Below the pieces are notes generated by a model. The model had not been told where the DNA came from. It made no database searches and saw only the letters and a program-made list of their open reading frames with translations. Below, piece after piece: positions 1 to 10,089 of a stretch of DNA of 64,000 nt. The position numbers and the translations under genes are program-made. Source of the DNA: Legionella sp. PATHC032 (GTDB taxonomy: Bacteria; Pseudomonadota; Gammaproteobacteria; Legionellales; Legionellaceae); contig NZ_JAPHOV010000001.1 in assembly GCF_026191185.1 (NCBI RefSeq), positions 432,001-496,000 of the forward strand, given 5' to 3'. How positions within the stretch are numbered: position 1 is the stretch's first letter; each line of letters opens with the position of its first letter.

Positions 1-2324
1 AAGCTCAGGGTTATGTGCGTGCCCGTATTGATGGGGAACTTTATGAGCTGGACTCTCCCCCTAAATTAGGATTGCGCACCAAGCACACTATAGAAGTAGT
101 TATTGATCGCTTTAAAGTGCGCTCCGATTTGGCTCAACGCTTGAGTGAGTCTTTTGAAAATGCGCTCAATCTCGCAGATGGCCTTGTCATCGTTGCGTCA
201 ATGGATGGCAATTTCAAGGAACTTTTATTTTCTTCCCGATTTGCATGCTCTGAATGCGGTTACAGTTTAAGTGAACTGGAACCAAGGCTTTTTTCATTTA
301 ATAATCCTGTCGGTGCTTGTTCCTCATGTGATGGGCTGGGAGTCGATCAGTTCTTTGATCCGGCAAGAGTAGTCCATGATGCGACCGCAAGTTTGGCAGA
401 AGGAGCAATAAGGGGGTGGGATAAGAAAACCACTTATTATTTCAGCATGCTTGAGTCACTTGCAAGGCACTATGGTTTTGATACCAATACGCCTTTTTGT
501 GATTTAGGTGAAGCAATGCAACAACTCGTTTTGTATGGCAGCGGTCGTGAAATAATCGAGTTTCAGTACCATAGACCGCATGGAGGATACATGGTGAAGC
601 GGCATAGTTTTGAGGGAATCATCCCCAATATGCAACGCCGCTATCGTGAATCAGATTCTGGTATGGTCAGAGAGGAACTTGCCAAATACTTATCCTCACG
701 CCCTTGTCAATCCTGTCAGGGAGCGAGATTACGTGTAGAAGCTCGACATGTATTTATTGATAATAAAAATCTACCAGAAATTACCAGCTATTCTATTGAA
801 CAAGCCTATCAGTTTTTTAGAGAGCTGAAGTTATCGGGATATAGGGGTAAAATTGCGGCAAAAATCAATAAGGAAATTGTAGAACGATTGGGATTTCTGG
901 TGAATGTCGGTTTGGATTATTTGTCTCTGGCTCGAAGTGCGGAGACTTTATCTGGCGGAGAAGCTCAACGTATTCGCCTGGCCAGTCAAATAGGTTCAGG
1001 ACTTGTTGGTGTCATGTATATTTTGGATGAGCCTTCAATAGGGTTGCACCAGCGCGACAATGATCGATTATTGAGGACTCTAATGCATTTACGCAACCAG
1101 GGAAATACTGTAATTGTTGTGGAACATGATGAAGATGCTATTCGAAGTGCTGATTTTGTTCTTGATATAGGGCCTGGTGCTGGAGTGCATGGTGGTAAAG
1201 TAGTTGCCAGCGGCTCTCCTGAAGAAGTCATGAACAACTCCGCGTCTCTCACGGGTCAATATTTGTCTGGGAAAGAGGCAATAGAAATTCCAAAAGCTCG
1301 AATCCCGGTTAATTATGATCGGATGATTCATTTAAAAGGAGTGACTTGTAACAATTTACATAATGTTGATGTCAGTATTCCTTTAGGTTTGTTTACTTGC
1401 ATTACAGGTGTTTCTGGTTCAGGTAAATCCAGTTTGATTAATGATACTTTATATCCCATTGCTGCCAATGCACTAAACAGAGCCAGCTTAATGACTACAG
1501 GTGAGGTTAAGGACATTTCCGGACTGCATCTTTGTGACAAGGTTATTGACATCGATCAGAGTCCAATTGGCAGAACTCCGCGTTCCAATCCTGCAACTTA
1601 TACCGGTTTATTTACTCATATAAGAGACTTGTTCTCAGGGACTCCCGAATCACGAGCACGAGGGTACCAACCTGGGCGCTTTAGTTTCAATGTAAAAGGT
1701 GGCCGATGTGAAGCTTGCCAAGGCGATGGTCTTATTAAAGTTGAAATGCATTTTTTACCTGATATATACGTTTCGTGCGATGTGTGTCAAGGCAAAAGAT
1801 ACAATAGGGAAACTTTGGAAATTCACTACAAAGGCAAAAATATTCATGAAGTGTTGGACATGACAGTGGAAGACGCATGCACTTTTTTTGCTGCCATTCC
1901 TGTTATTGCCAGAAAATGTCAAACATTAATGGATGTTGGTCTGTCTTATATAAAGCTTGGACAAAGTGCAACTACTCTCTCTGGAGGGGAGGCGCAAAGA
2001 ATCAAATTGGCCAGAGAATTGTCAAAAAGGGATACCGGAAATACGCTGTATATTCTTGATGAACCCACAACGGGGTTACATTTTCATGACACGAAACAGT
2101 TATTAACGGTGTTGACTCGCTTGCGTGAGCAGGGAAATACCATTGTCATTATTGAACATAATTTGGATGTGATAAAAACGGCGGATTGGATCATTGATCT
2201 TGGTCCTGAAGGAGGCAGTAAAGGGGGAAATATTATTGCAACAGGAACACCCGAAATGGTTGCTGAAAACCCTCACTCTTTTACAGGCCAGTTTTTAAAA
2301 CAAATGTTCTCTAAATCAAATTAG
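1..2324 (+). CDS. uvrA: UvrA, excinuclease ABC subunit A (5' end missing)
   Basis: DNA damage recognition ATPase of nucleotide excision repair, working with UvrB in the cytoplasm. The frame is open from the first base, so the N-terminal Walker A and roughly 160-170 residues lie outside the window. Visible parts are the first zinc module (CSECG, later CSSCDGLG), the first ABC signature [13 protein letters not shown] with its Walker [11 protein letters not shown], the second Walker [11 protein letters not shown], the second zinc module ([16 protein letters not shown]) and the second signature [13 protein letters not shown] with LDEPTTGLH. Both halves of the duplicated ABC architecture are intact. 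It is followed by a terminator-like hairpin. Confidence 0.97.
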   Translation, partial: AQGYVRARIDGELYELDSPPKLGLRTKHTIEVVIDRFKVRSDLAQRLSESFENALNLADGLVIVASMDGNFKELLFSSRFACSECGYSLSELEPRLFSFNNPVGACSSCDGLGVDQFFDPARVVHDATASLAEGAIRGWDKKTTYYFSMLESLARHYGFDTNTPFCDLGEAMQQLVLYGSGREIIEFQYHRPHGGYMVKRHSFEGIIPNMQRRYRESDSGMVREELAKYLSSRPCQSCQGARLRVEARHVFIDNKNLPEITSYSIEQAYQFFRELKLSGYRGKIAAKINKEIVERLGFLVNVGLDYLSLARSAETLSGGEAQRIRLASQIGSGLVGVMYILDEPSIGLHQRDNDRLLRTLMHLRNQGNTVIVVEHDEDAIRSADFVLDIGPGAGVHGGKVVASGSPEEVMNNSASLTGQYLSGKEAIEIPKARIPVNYDRMIHLKGVTCNNLHNVDVSIPLGLFTCITGVSGSGKSSLINDTLYPIAANALNRASLMTTGEVKDISGLHLCDKVIDIDQSPIGRTPRSNPATYTGLFTHIRDLFSGTPESRARGYQPGRFSFNVKGGRCEACQGDGLIKVEMHFLPDIYVSCDVCQGKRYNRETLEIHYKGKNIHEVLDMTVEDACTFFAAIPVIARKCQTLMDVGLSYIKLGQSATTLSGGEAQRIKLARELSKRDTGNTLYILDEPTTGLHFHDTKQLLTVLTRLREQGNTIVIIEHNLDVIKTADWIIDLGPEGGSKGGNIIATGTPEMVAENPHSFTGQFLKQMFSKSN

Positions 2325-2380
2325 TTTCTAAAAGTCAAATAATTCATTAATTCTCAAATTGTCTTTATATTTGATGTTCT

Positions 2381-2417
2381 ATTCAGGTTGTTTTTCAGGC
2401 AACCTGAATCTCTTTTT
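2381..2417 (+). terminator. Rho-independent terminator after uvrA
   Basis: A 10-bp perfect stem, ATTCAGGTTG paired with CAACCTGAAT around a 9-base loop, is followed by CTCTTTTT. It sits between uvrA and lemA, so lemA probably has its own promoter in the remaining 100 bases. Confidence 0.75.
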
Positions 2418-2525
2418 GCAACAAAAAAACACTGTATTCAGTTGTTTCTTTTTTCTTATCTTAACTGTTATTTTTTGAAATTTCGGGCTATAAATTAGGG
2501 AAGGGATCTTTCATAGGATAAGAAG

Positions 2526-3107
2526 ATGAAAACATTTTTAATCGCAATTTTAATTATTATTGCGCTGGCATTCATTTGGGCAATTAGCATATATAATACT
2601 CTAATTGGTTTGATAGAGGCAATTAATAACAATAAAAAACAAATTGATATTCAATTGGACAGGCGATTTAAAGTTTTTGAATCACTGATCGAAGCAGTTA
2701 AAAAATACATGGATTATGAAAAAACCACCCTCAAGGATGTTGTTGCATTACGTAATCAGGCACAGGCCGCTAAAGAAGCAGGAGATGAGCAAGGAAGAAT
2801 TGCTGCAGAAAATGGAATTTCAAAAATTGCATCCAATTTGAATTTAGTTTTTGAACAGTATCCAGATCTGAAAGCAAGCCAAAATGTTATGCAATTACAA
2901 GAGGAAATTGTTAATACAGAAAACAAGCTGGCTTATGCGAAACAAGCTTATAACGATGGAATAGAACGTTATAACGCAAAGAAAAAATCATTTTTTGAAT
3001 CCATGGTTGTGGCAATGTTTTCTTCTGCTTTGGATAAAGAATTTATCTATTGGGGGCTTCCAGAAGAACAAATTCAGGCAAAAGAAAGTTACACTGTCAA
3101 ACTTTGA
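2526..3107 (+). CDS. lemA: LemA family membrane protein
   Basis: LemA family protein of unknown exact function, commonly encoded beside M48 metalloproteases. One N-terminal membrane segment (about residues 3-24) is followed by the family core, with the YNTLIGL and NNKKQIDIQLDRR region and the DYEKTTL segment, then a long helical region. At 193 residues the length is normal. AGGATAAGAAG lies just before the ATG. It is followed after 10 bases by the M48 protease gene, so the pair is probably co-transcribed and may act together in membrane protein quality control, which is inference from context. Confidence 0.92.
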   Translation: MKTFLIAILIIIALAFIWAISIYNTLIGLIEAINNNKKQIDIQLDRRFKVFESLIEAVKKYMDYEKTTLKDVVALRNQAQAAKEAGDEQGRIAAENGISKIASNLNLVFEQYPDLKASQNVMQLQEEIVNTENKLAYAKQAYNDGIERYNAKKKSFFESMVVAMFSSALDKEFIYWGLPEEQIQAKESYTVKL

Positions 3108-3117
3108 GCTATATACC

Positions 3118-4137
3118 ATGGGGATCGCAGATTATCATGCCACAGCAGGAGATTGGCGTGCACAATTGAGGCGAAATGAGAAAAAAACCCGAAGTGTGAT
3201 TGCGGTCTTTTTTTTAGTTTATATTTTTGTGGGATTGATAGTCGATGCTTTTGTTTTACAAGGCATGTATCCTCATGCCTCTTTGGAAAATATTGTCTAT
3301 GCCTTAATCACTTTTAAAGTGGTGCCTATTGCTACCTTGTTAATGATTGCATTTGCAGGTATTTCTTTGCTAATAACATATGCTCTTTATGACCGCATTA
3401 TGTTATTGGGAACAGAATACTATGAAATAACACCAGAAACAGCTCGTACCTTGCAAGAAAAACAATTATACAATGTTGTTGAAGAGATGAAAGTAGCATC
3501 AGGCTTGCAATATATGCCCAAAGTTTACATTATCGAAGCCAATTACATGAATGCTTTTGCCAGCGGTTATAGTGAGAAATCAGCGATGGTTGCGATTACT
3601 CGTGGCTTGATGGAAAAGCTGGATAGGGCTGAAATGCAGGCTGTAATGGCTCATGAGTTAAGTCATATCAGACATCATGATATTAAATTGACTCTCATGG
3701 TTGCTGTGCTAAGTAATATTTTATTAATTGTCATTGATATCCTGTTTTATTCTGTAATTTACAAGCGGGATAGGAGAGGGGATAACCGTTTGTTAATGGT
3801 TATTATCATCTTAAGATATGTCTTACCCATTATTACTGTTTTGTTAGCTCTCTTTCTAAGTCGAACCAGAGAATACATGGCTGATGCCGGTTGTGTGGAA
3901 TTAATGAGAGATAATGAGCCTATGGCCAGGGCTTTACTTAAAATTAATCAAGACCATGTTGAGAATGCGGAACAATATGCAAAAGCTTATGGAGATACTC
4001 CTCATGAGCAGGTAAGGCAAGCCTCCTATCTATTTGATCCTTCCCATATTGACCCAGTAAAATCGCTAAATAATGCTTTTTCAACTCATCCCAGTATAGA
4101 ACAGCGCCTGGAAGCATTGGGTTTTAAACGCAAATAG
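3118..4137 (+). CDS. HtpX-like M48 family membrane zinc metalloprotease
   Basis: Integral membrane zinc endopeptidase of family M48. The catalytic motif HELSH is preceded by AVMA, a second zinc ligand region SRTREYMADAGCVEL follows, and hydrophobic segments lie near residues 29-50, 70-95 and on both sides of the later cytoplasmic part. I place the start at the ATG giving MGIADYH, because the longer reading frame runs back inside lemA. The C-terminal motif STHPSIEQRLEAL is typical of HtpX-like proteins. The likely role is degradation of damaged membrane proteins. Partnership with LemA is inferred from adjacency. Confidence 0.9.
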   Translation: MGIADYHATAGDWRAQLRRNEKKTRSVIAVFFLVYIFVGLIVDAFVLQGMYPHASLENIVYALITFKVVPIATLLMIAFAGISLLITYALYDRIMLLGTEYYEITPETARTLQEKQLYNVVEEMKVASGLQYMPKVYIIEANYMNAFASGYSEKSAMVAITRGLMEKLDRAEMQAVMAHELSHIRHHDIKLTLMVAVLSNILLIVIDILFYSVIYKRDRRGDNRLLMVIIILRYVLPIITVLLALFLSRTREYMADAGCVELMRDNEPMARALLKINQDHVENAEQYAKAYGDTPHEQVRQASYLFDPSHIDPVKSLNNAFSTHPSIEQRLEALGFKRK

Positions 4138-4165
4138 ATTAGTTTTGTAAGGAATCTAATTATTT

Positions 4166-4939
4166 TTATTCGCGAAATCCAACCCCTTTTTTTAAAAGAA
4201 TCATATTCCCTGCTGTCAAAGCAAGTAACATCAGGGAAATAATAATCATAGCCAGAGTCATACTAACCTCTTCCTGATCAATCATGGTGTGTCTTAAGGC
4301 GTTTACCATGTATAAAATTGGATTGAAAAGAGAGATTTTTTGCCAAAAGGGAGGCAGCATATTAATACTATAAAATACTCCTCCCAGATAAGTAAGAGGG
4401 GTCAAGATAAAGGTAGGGATCAGCATGATGTCATCAAAATTTCGAGCGATCATGGCATTGGTAAATCCAGCCAGAGAGAATATGGCTGCAACAAGCACGA
4501 CGACTACCAGGGTCATCGGTAAATGGTCTAGTTCAACAGGCAGAAAAAAGGTAGAGATAACAAAAACCAGAATGGCGACAATTAAGCCTCTAAGCACACC
4601 TCCTATCACATAACCTAATAATAGAAGCCCGTGATGCATGGGACTAATCAACATTTCCTCTATGCTTTTTTGAAATCTTACACTGAATAGTGAATTAGAG
4701 ACGTTTCCATAGGAATTAATAATAACAGACATCATAATTAATCCAGGGGCTATGAACTGTGGGTAATCCACACCCTCAATATCACCAATACGAGGTCCAA
4801 TCAAACTGCCAAAAATTAGAAAATATAACGTTGTAGTGATTACTGGTGGTAAAAACACTTGGCTCGAAATGCGAAACATACGAACCAGTTCGCGTCTTAC
4901 CAGAGTATAAAGGGCAATGAGTTGATATTTAAACGCCAT
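4166..4939 (-). CDS. ABC-2 type transporter permease (YadH-like)
   Basis: Membrane subunit of an ABC-2 family exporter, 257 residues with about six membrane segments. The family segments FGSLIGPRIG, MMSVIINSYGNVSNSLFSVRFQKSIEEM and PLTYLGGVFYSINMLPPFW are the conserved ABC-2 regions around the export path. It starts 11 bases before the ATPase gene stops, so the two are translationally coupled and form one exporter. It resembles the YadG/YadH pair of enterobacteria. The substrate cannot be told from sequence. It converges with the M48 protease gene. Confidence 0.92.
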   Translation of the reverse strand: MAFKYQLIALYTLVRRELVRMFRISSQVFLPPVITTTLYFLIFGSLIGPRIGDIEGVDYPQFIAPGLIMMSVIINSYGNVSNSLFSVRFQKSIEEMLISPMHHGLLLLGYVIGGVLRGLIVAILVFVISTFFLPVELDHLPMTLVVVVLVAAIFSLAGFTNAMIARNFDDIMLIPTFILTPLTYLGGVFYSINMLPPFWQKISLFNPILYMVNALRHTMIDQEEVSMTLAMIIISLMLLALTAGNMILLKKGVGFRE

Positions 4940-5843
4940 TTTTAATAAGATCCATAAAAAGTTCTTCTAACCGGTTGGTTTTATTGCGCATGCTGTGAAT
5001 CTTTATTCCCTGATTTGTCAATACTGCAAATACTTCATTTAAACTGAAGTTATTGTCTACACGCAACTCAAAAGTAGTCGCATCAATAGGTGTCACATTG
5101 AATGGGTGTATATCTGGTAAATAATCAATGGTGTTTTCTGTGTTAAAGATAAAGGTTTGATGGCGCAATGTTTGTAATAAAGCCTTCATCGAGGTATTTT
5201 TAATAATTTGACCCTTATCGATTATTGCGATGTTTTTACATAATTGTTCTGCTTCTTCCAAATAATGAGTCGTCAGGATAATCGTTGTTCCTTCTGCGTT
5301 AGTCCTTGTTAAAAAATCCCACATACTGTGTCTTATCTCTATATCAACACCGGCGGTGGGTTCATCCAGAATCAACAATTTGGGTTGATGAATCAGCGCT
5401 CTGGCAATCATAAGCCTTCTTTTCATTCCACCGGATAAATGACGTACTATAGAACGTCTCTTGTCCCAGAGTCCTAATTGTTCTAACAAGGATTCTGCTC
5501 TGGGCAAAGCCTTTTTCCGTGAAATGCCATAATAGCCAGCTTGATTCAGTAAAATTTGTTCGCAGTTTTCAAAAATATTAAGATTGACTTCTTGAGGTAC
5601 CAGTCCCAAACAAGATTTGGCTTTTTCAGGATAAGCATCAAGGTCGAAGCCGTAAATTTTGATGTTTCCTGAGGTTTTATTGACTAAAGAGGTGATTAAA
5701 CCAATGGTGGTCGATTTGCCGGCGCCATTTGCCCCTAACAGGGCAAAAAAATCACCGGTATTCACTGTTAAATCAATGCCTTTTAACGCTTCAACTCCAT
5801 TTGAATAGGTTTTTGAAAGTTGTTTAATTTCTAAGGCATGCAT
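4929..5843 (-). CDS. ABC transporter ATP-binding protein (YadG-like)
   Basis: Cytoplasmic ATPase subunit of the adjacent ABC-2 exporter, 304 residues. Walker A is GANGAGKST near residue 36, the signature is LSGGMKRRL, Walker B is LLILDEPTAGVD and the switch histidine lies in LTTHYLEEAEQ. The C-terminal 80 residues after the ABC core form the accessory region usual for YadG/CcmA-type exporters. Its stop overlaps the start of the permease gene. Substrate unknown. Confidence 0.93.
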   Translation of the reverse strand: MHALEIKQLSKTYSNGVEALKGIDLTVNTGDFFALLGANGAGKSTTIGLITSLVNKTSGNIKIYGFDLDAYPEKAKSCLGLVPQEVNLNIFENCEQILLNQAGYYGISRKKALPRAESLLEQLGLWDKRRSIVRHLSGGMKRRLMIARALIHQPKLLILDEPTAGVDIEIRHSMWDFLTRTNAEGTTIILTTHYLEEAEQLCKNIAIIDKGQIIKNTSMKALLQTLRHQTFIFNTENTIDYLPDIHPFNVTPIDATTFELRVDNNFSLNEVFAVLTNQGIKIHSMRNKTNRLEELFMDLIKNGV

Positions 5844-5921
5844 GATTTATTATTTAAGCAAAAACGCTATTATACACCATAATTTTTATTCTACAGTAGC
5901 CTATGGATTTTAATTCATCCC

Positions 5922-6080
5922 TCATTTCCAACGGGTTAATTCCGGGGATGAGGAAGGAGTTGACTCTGGTGATGAATCATCAGTATGAGGGTATTTGCCG
6001 GTCACTGCTTTTCTAATTTCCTCCATTTTAGCTAAGAGAGCCATATATTCAGGAGGAACAGAAGTTGAGTTAACTAGAGA
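5922..6080 (-). other. Open tail continuing vipA in the -1 frame after a 10-A run
   Basis: Directly after the A10 run that ends vipA, an open frame of 52 codons runs to a TGA. It reads SLVNSTSVPPEYMALLAKME, continues EIRKAVTGKYPHTDDSSPES and ends TPSSSPELTRWK. It joins the vipA frame only if one extra A is present in the run, or if the ribosome or polymerase slips by one base there. It has no start signal of its own. The composition (Glu/Ser/Thr-rich end) looks like protein and resembles Dot/Icm C-terminal translocation tails. It is either an alternative VipA C-terminus or a decayed former one. Confidence 0.6.
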
Positions 6081-7093
6081 TTTTTTTTTTCTCCGTGTGT
6101 GGCTTGCGCTTCGTCTTTTGGACGTTCCTTCCTTTCTTTAATTTTAGCGTTTAATTCTTTTAAAAAACTATCACCAGAAAAGAATCCTGAATTTTTTGCA
6201 GCAGGCTGGGTTGTATTTTGTTTGGGCACGGAGGGTATTGCAGTTTTTGGAGAGATATCCTCTTTAGGGGTTATATTTGGGGAGAAAGTTAGTCGTTCTA
6301 TGTCATTGGGGGGCGGTGGAACCGGTTTTTTTTCCGGCTCTTGGCTTATTGTATGAGTAACTTCCTTGTATACAGGGATGGCAGGGTGTACATTTTCCTT
6401 TGGAAGTTCAGTTTTACTTTCTGTAAAAGTGGTAATGGGGGATGGAAATACAGGCTCTATATTGGGTTTGGCATTTGTGATTTCGCTTAGAGTTTGCATT
6501 AATTCTGTTAAAGTGCTTAGTTGCTGCCGGGCAGTGTTAATCTGTGGATTAAGGTCTGCGAATGTTTTTTCTGCCCTAACTTGATCCTTTAGGAAGTGAT
6601 TTTGTGTGACTAACCGCTCGTTTTCTTGCTTTGTTTGCTCAAGCTGCCTTTTTAGCGAGTCAACTTCTGTAGCATAGGCTTTTTGAGCTAAAATAAACGA
6701 TTGCTGTGTCATGGCCAGGCTTTCTTTGAGCTCTCTTATTATCCGCTCGGATGGGGTACCTTCTGGCCCGATTTTAATGTGCATCGAAGCCCCTATAGGG
6801 GTAAAGCTGTTCGTTTCAGTATTGTATTTGGTAATAAATGAAATCCAACAATCGAGTAAGTAGGGATTTGTCTTTGCTGATAATAGTACTGTGGCATTAA
6901 GGTGCTCTATAATACTGACATCGTGAAATGTTTCTGTGTTTGATTTAATAATTTCCAAAAGTTCATGGAAAAATTTGTTAATGACTTCATGATTTTGTTC
7001 CTTTGCCCAATGATAAAATGAAGGGGTGCCATTGCGTGCATAATTATCAACAAATTCACTGAATAACTTAAGAAAGGCATTACTGATAGGCAT
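6074..7093 (-). CDS. vipA: VipA, Dot/Icm effector (actin nucleator)
   Basis: I recognise this as VipA (lpg0390 from memory), a translocated effector reported to bind and nucleate actin on endosomes and to disturb vacuolar sorting. The frame extends further upstream, but the ATG giving MPISNAFLKLF has AGGAG nine bases before it and yields 339 residues, the length I recall for VipA. The upstream extension is derived from a repeat. An N-terminal globular half is followed by a coiled coil (about residues 128-190, with LKRQLEQTKQENERLV) and a Pro-rich region (KKPVPPPPND). The gene ends at a homopolymeric A10 tract. Confidence 0.88.
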   Translation of the reverse strand: MPISNAFLKLFSEFVDNYARNGTPSFYHWAKEQNHEVINKFFHELLEIIKSNTETFHDVSIIEHLNATVLLSAKTNPYLLDCWISFITKYNTETNSFTPIGASMHIKIGPEGTPSERIIRELKESLAMTQQSFILAQKAYATEVDSLKRQLEQTKQENERLVTQNHFLKDQVRAEKTFADLNPQINTARQQLSTLTELMQTLSEITNAKPNIEPVFPSPITTFTESKTELPKENVHPAIPVYKEVTHTISQEPEKKPVPPPPNDIERLTFSPNITPKEDISPKTAIPSVPKQNTTQPAAKNSGFFSGDSFLKELNAKIKERKERPKDEAQATHGEKKNL

Positions 7094-7124
7094 GGTGGTA
7101 ACTCCTGATCCATGGAACCATTTC

Positions 7125-7197
7125 CAGGACTTGGGAGCACTCAATATCTTCGTTAAAAAATATTTTTCCCTTGACTTTAGGGTTTTCCTAAGTCCTG
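7125..7197. repeat. Short copy of the palindromic mini-element (copy A)
   Basis: Begins CAGGACTTGGGAGC and ends TTTTCCTAAGTCCTG, with the internal ATATCTTCGTTAAAAAAT segment shared with the other short copy at 10090. It lacks the middle found in the 120-bp copies. It lies just upstream of the vipA ribosome binding site, so the vipA promoter or leader overlaps it. Confidence 0.7.
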
Positions 7198-7289
7198 ATA
7201 GTGTTTCATTTAATATCAACTTAACTTAAAGTTCAATAGTTCTTGTGACCTTATAAACTAATTTTTTGTTTTATACAGGGTGCAAAGTG

Positions 7290-7973
7290 CTACTGAGTTA
7301 TTTGGGTCAGTTTATTGTCGACCAGTACGGAGGTTGAGCGTGTTTTCATCCATCCTGTTATACTGAAACGCGTTTGATGAGTCGGATGGACTTCGTGCGG
7401 TAATTCACTATCAAAACAGACCAATCGATTTCCCACTGGAGATATGTTTTGAATCAGTTTGTCTTTAATATTATAGAGTAACAATTCACCGCCAAATTCT
7501 TTTTGCCAAGTTTCATTCAGATAATAGACGAATGATATTTTCCGGGTTTTTGTACTTTCAAATTGATCAACATGCTTTTTGTAAAAGGCTCCAGGGAGAT
7601 AAATTGCAAAATGGGTTTCAAATTCCACTAAACCAAGATACAGGGTTTGATTCAGAATGTTGCCCAAACAGACAAGTTTTTTTAAGTAAGCTTGAATGGA
7701 GGGATAAGGAGAGTCTGCATCTATCCAGAAAATTTGATCGCTTCTAATCTTGTTATTTTGCTGAGCTTGTAAATTCTGGCCAATTTTGGCATTTCTGAAT
7801 AAATTTTGCTGTTTCAATTCATTAGCCATATTCCGTAAAGAGTGATAGTGCTCCTCTTCCAGAAATTCATCAATGATATGAAATCCTTGAGTGCCAATAT
7901 TGTGGGCGATTAAGTCCGGATTAAACAACCTGTCTACACCAATCAAGCAAAGTGATAATGCATTGTACGTCAT
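7290..7973 (-). CDS. 2OG-Fe(II) oxygenase (prolyl 4-hydroxylase-like)
   Basis: Iron- and 2-oxoglutarate-dependent oxygenase of the prolyl 4-hydroxylase-like superfamily, 227 residues. The iron ligands are HVD in FYKKHVDQFES and the distal His in LPHEVHP. The 2-oxoglutarate-binding Arg is in TRFSITGW. The jelly-roll core spans about residues 100-215, preceded by a helical N-terminal part with FHIIDEFL. The substrate is not predictable; bacterial members act on ribosomal proteins, translation factors or small molecules. It stands upstream of vipA on the same strand, separated by about 200 bases containing the mini-element. Confidence 0.85.
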   Translation of the reverse strand: MTYNALSLCLIGVDRLFNPDLIAHNIGTQGFHIIDEFLEEEHYHSLRNMANELKQQNLFRNAKIGQNLQAQQNNKIRSDQIFWIDADSPYPSIQAYLKKLVCLGNILNQTLYLGLVEFETHFAIYLPGAFYKKHVDQFESTKTRKISFVYYLNETWQKEFGGELLLYNIKDKLIQNISPVGNRLVCFDSELPHEVHPTHQTRFSITGWMKTRSTSVLVDNKLTQITQ

Positions 7974-8013
7974 GAATTATTTTTTGAAAACAATGAGAAA
8001 ATGAATTTGGTTA

Positions 8014-8721
8014 TTACCTTGCGAACGTATTAGCATTAGATGTACATTCCAGTATCCTTTGATATTCTTGCCATTTGGGCATGAAATGTGTCATGAGCGC
8101 ATAAAATCGTTTGTTATGACTGGCTTCCAAAATATGTACCATCTCATGAACAAGAACGTATTCAAGGCACTCCAAAGGTTTTTTGATTAAATTAAGATTA
8201 AGCCAGATTCTTTGTGCGCGAGGATTACACGAACCCCAGCGGGTTTTCATTTTTTTTATACCCCATTGATTAATTTTGACTTTCATTATTGGTTCCCATT
8301 GTTGAATAAGCTTGGGAATGACAAGATTCATTTCCTTTCTATACCAGCGATCCAGAACTATCTGCTTTTGCTGTGGAGTTAAATTGGGTTTTGTATAGTA
8401 ATAAATTAATTCATCTTTCATTAGGATTTGAGAAGGGCCGTGATGCTCTTCAACAATTAATAAATAACTTTTACCTTTAAATAGAATGGTTGCACCTGTT
8501 TGAAGTGATTGTTCACTGGAAAAAGACCGTGCGCGAATTCGTTCGCGTTGGACACGAATCCATTCACTTTTTTCCTGCAACCGTTGTTTTATTAACTGTT
8601 CGCTGTATTTTAAAGGAACACTCACTTTGACTAAGCCATCGGGAGGATAAATTCTCAAGTTTAAATTTTTAATGGGTTTTCTCAGTATTTCTATAGGAAT
8701 GCCATCAATTTGAATGTGCAT
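8014..8721 (-). CDS. YgjP-like metal-dependent hydrolase (DUF45/WLM family)
   Basis: Zinc metallopeptidase-like protein of the YgjP/DUF45 family, 235 residues. The metal-binding motif HEMVH lies in YVLVHEMVHILEASHNKRFY, with the third His in the SHN segment, and the family motif MKTRWGSCN lies upstream. The N-terminal half carries the beta-rich domain with VKVSVPLKYSEQLIKQRLQEKSEWI. No signal peptide or membrane segment is seen, so it is cytoplasmic. Family members are poorly characterised. It precedes the oxygenase gene by 40 bases on the same strand and may be co-transcribed. Confidence 0.88.
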   Translation of the reverse strand: MHIQIDGIPIEILRKPIKNLNLRIYPPDGLVKVSVPLKYSEQLIKQRLQEKSEWIRVQRERIRARSFSSEQSLQTGATILFKGKSYLLIVEEHHGPSQILMKDELIYYYTKPNLTPQQKQIVLDRWYRKEMNLVIPKLIQQWEPIMKVKINQWGIKKMKTRWGSCNPRAQRIWLNLNLIKKPLECLEYVLVHEMVHILEASHNKRFYALMTHFMPKWQEYQRILECTSNANTFAR

Positions 8722-8793
8722 AGCAAAATAGCTTATTGTTTTGTTTTTCGATTATACAGAAGAAGTAATGTTTATGATATTGCTGCAATAATT

Positions 8794-9105
<312 letters not shown>

Positions 9106-9223
9106 TTAAGTATAGAATAACAATCGATGAGCGTATGTTGTTTAACATGAAATAATTTTTCACAAGATTTTTAGTATTGTTAATGTTATAAATTGAATAA
9201 TTAGATTTTGGTAATGGATAACT

Positions 9224-10087
9224 ATGCTTTCATCGACAAAGGAATATCTTCAAGCTTTACGTGATGGAAAATACCTGCTTTTTCTGCAGTGGCCAAGATT
9301 TATTGCAGAATATTATGGTAAGAACGACAAGAATCAAGAAGCTGATGAAATGGTGAATTTGATCATATTTGAATGGTTAAATAATGGTTTTTGTGAGGAG
9401 GATATTAAAAAATTTGCTATTTTGTACGCTGTCCATGAAATGGAGTCCAGGCCTTTAAGAGAGGGATTATCCTATGCGCTCACTACAATTTCCATTGCTC
9501 TTTTTCCCTGTATGGTGTATTCAACAAATAATCTGCAAAAGCACTATATTAGTTCAAAAAAATTATCAGGTAAGGAAGTGATCCAATTAATGGCTATGAA
9601 CAATGCTTATCTTGAGAAGCGACAGTTTGTTGAGTTGTTAGGGCAAGAGCAAGATAAATTTTTTACTTGGGTTAAGGAAGCAGATTCTTCTGCGGTTTAT
9701 AAAGCGTTTGATCAAATTTATTCTGTAACCTATCTGAAATATCTAATTGAAGATTATCTTAGTATATTAGAGTCTGCGCGCTTGCCCAATGATCAATTAA
9801 AATCTTCTCGCATCAGCTTGATTATTCGATTAGCCAAGTATCTTAACGAGCAAACCGAATTAACTCAAGATGTCCTTGATGAAATAGCTGTGTATGTAAA
9901 AAAGCTTTGGGAAATGCAGCCAGCTGAGTTCGAAGAGGAATTTTTAAAGAAAATTTCGCCACTACCGTTTATCGATAATACTGTAAGAATATTAACGGGA
10001 TTGGGCGCCAGATTTTTTAGTATATTACAACCTCCATCCCCTCCTTTGAATATCAATTCTGAGGTGAATAAGAATCCCAAAGTTTAA
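9224..10087 (+). CDS. Vps9-like Rab5-family GEF effector (lpg0393)
   Basis: By position and length (287 residues) this is the protein I recall as Lpg0393, a Dot/Icm effector with a Vps9-like fold that exchanges nucleotide on Rab5, Rab21 and Rab22. Sequence alone shows an all-helical, soluble protein with a long hydrophobic helix (ALTTISIALFPCMVYS) and a basic, Pro-containing C-terminus (QPPSPPLNINSEVNKNPKV); the Vps9 similarity is not obvious by eye. There is no signal peptide, as expected for a Dot/Icm substrate. It is a single-gene unit. A short mini-element copy starts immediately after its stop. Confidence 0.75.
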   Translation: MLSSTKEYLQALRDGKYLLFLQWPRFIAEYYGKNDKNQEADEMVNLIIFEWLNNGFCEEDIKKFAILYAVHEMESRPLREGLSYALTTISIALFPCMVYSTNNLQKHYISSKKLSGKEVIQLMAMNNAYLEKRQFVELLGQEQDKFFTWVKEADSSAVYKAFDQIYSVTYLKYLIEDYLSILESARLPNDQLKSSRISLIIRLAKYLNEQTELTQDVLDEIAVYVKKLWEMQPAEFEEEFLKKISPLPFIDNTVRILTGLGARFFSILQPPSPPLNINSEVNKNPKV

Positions 10088-10089
10088 TT

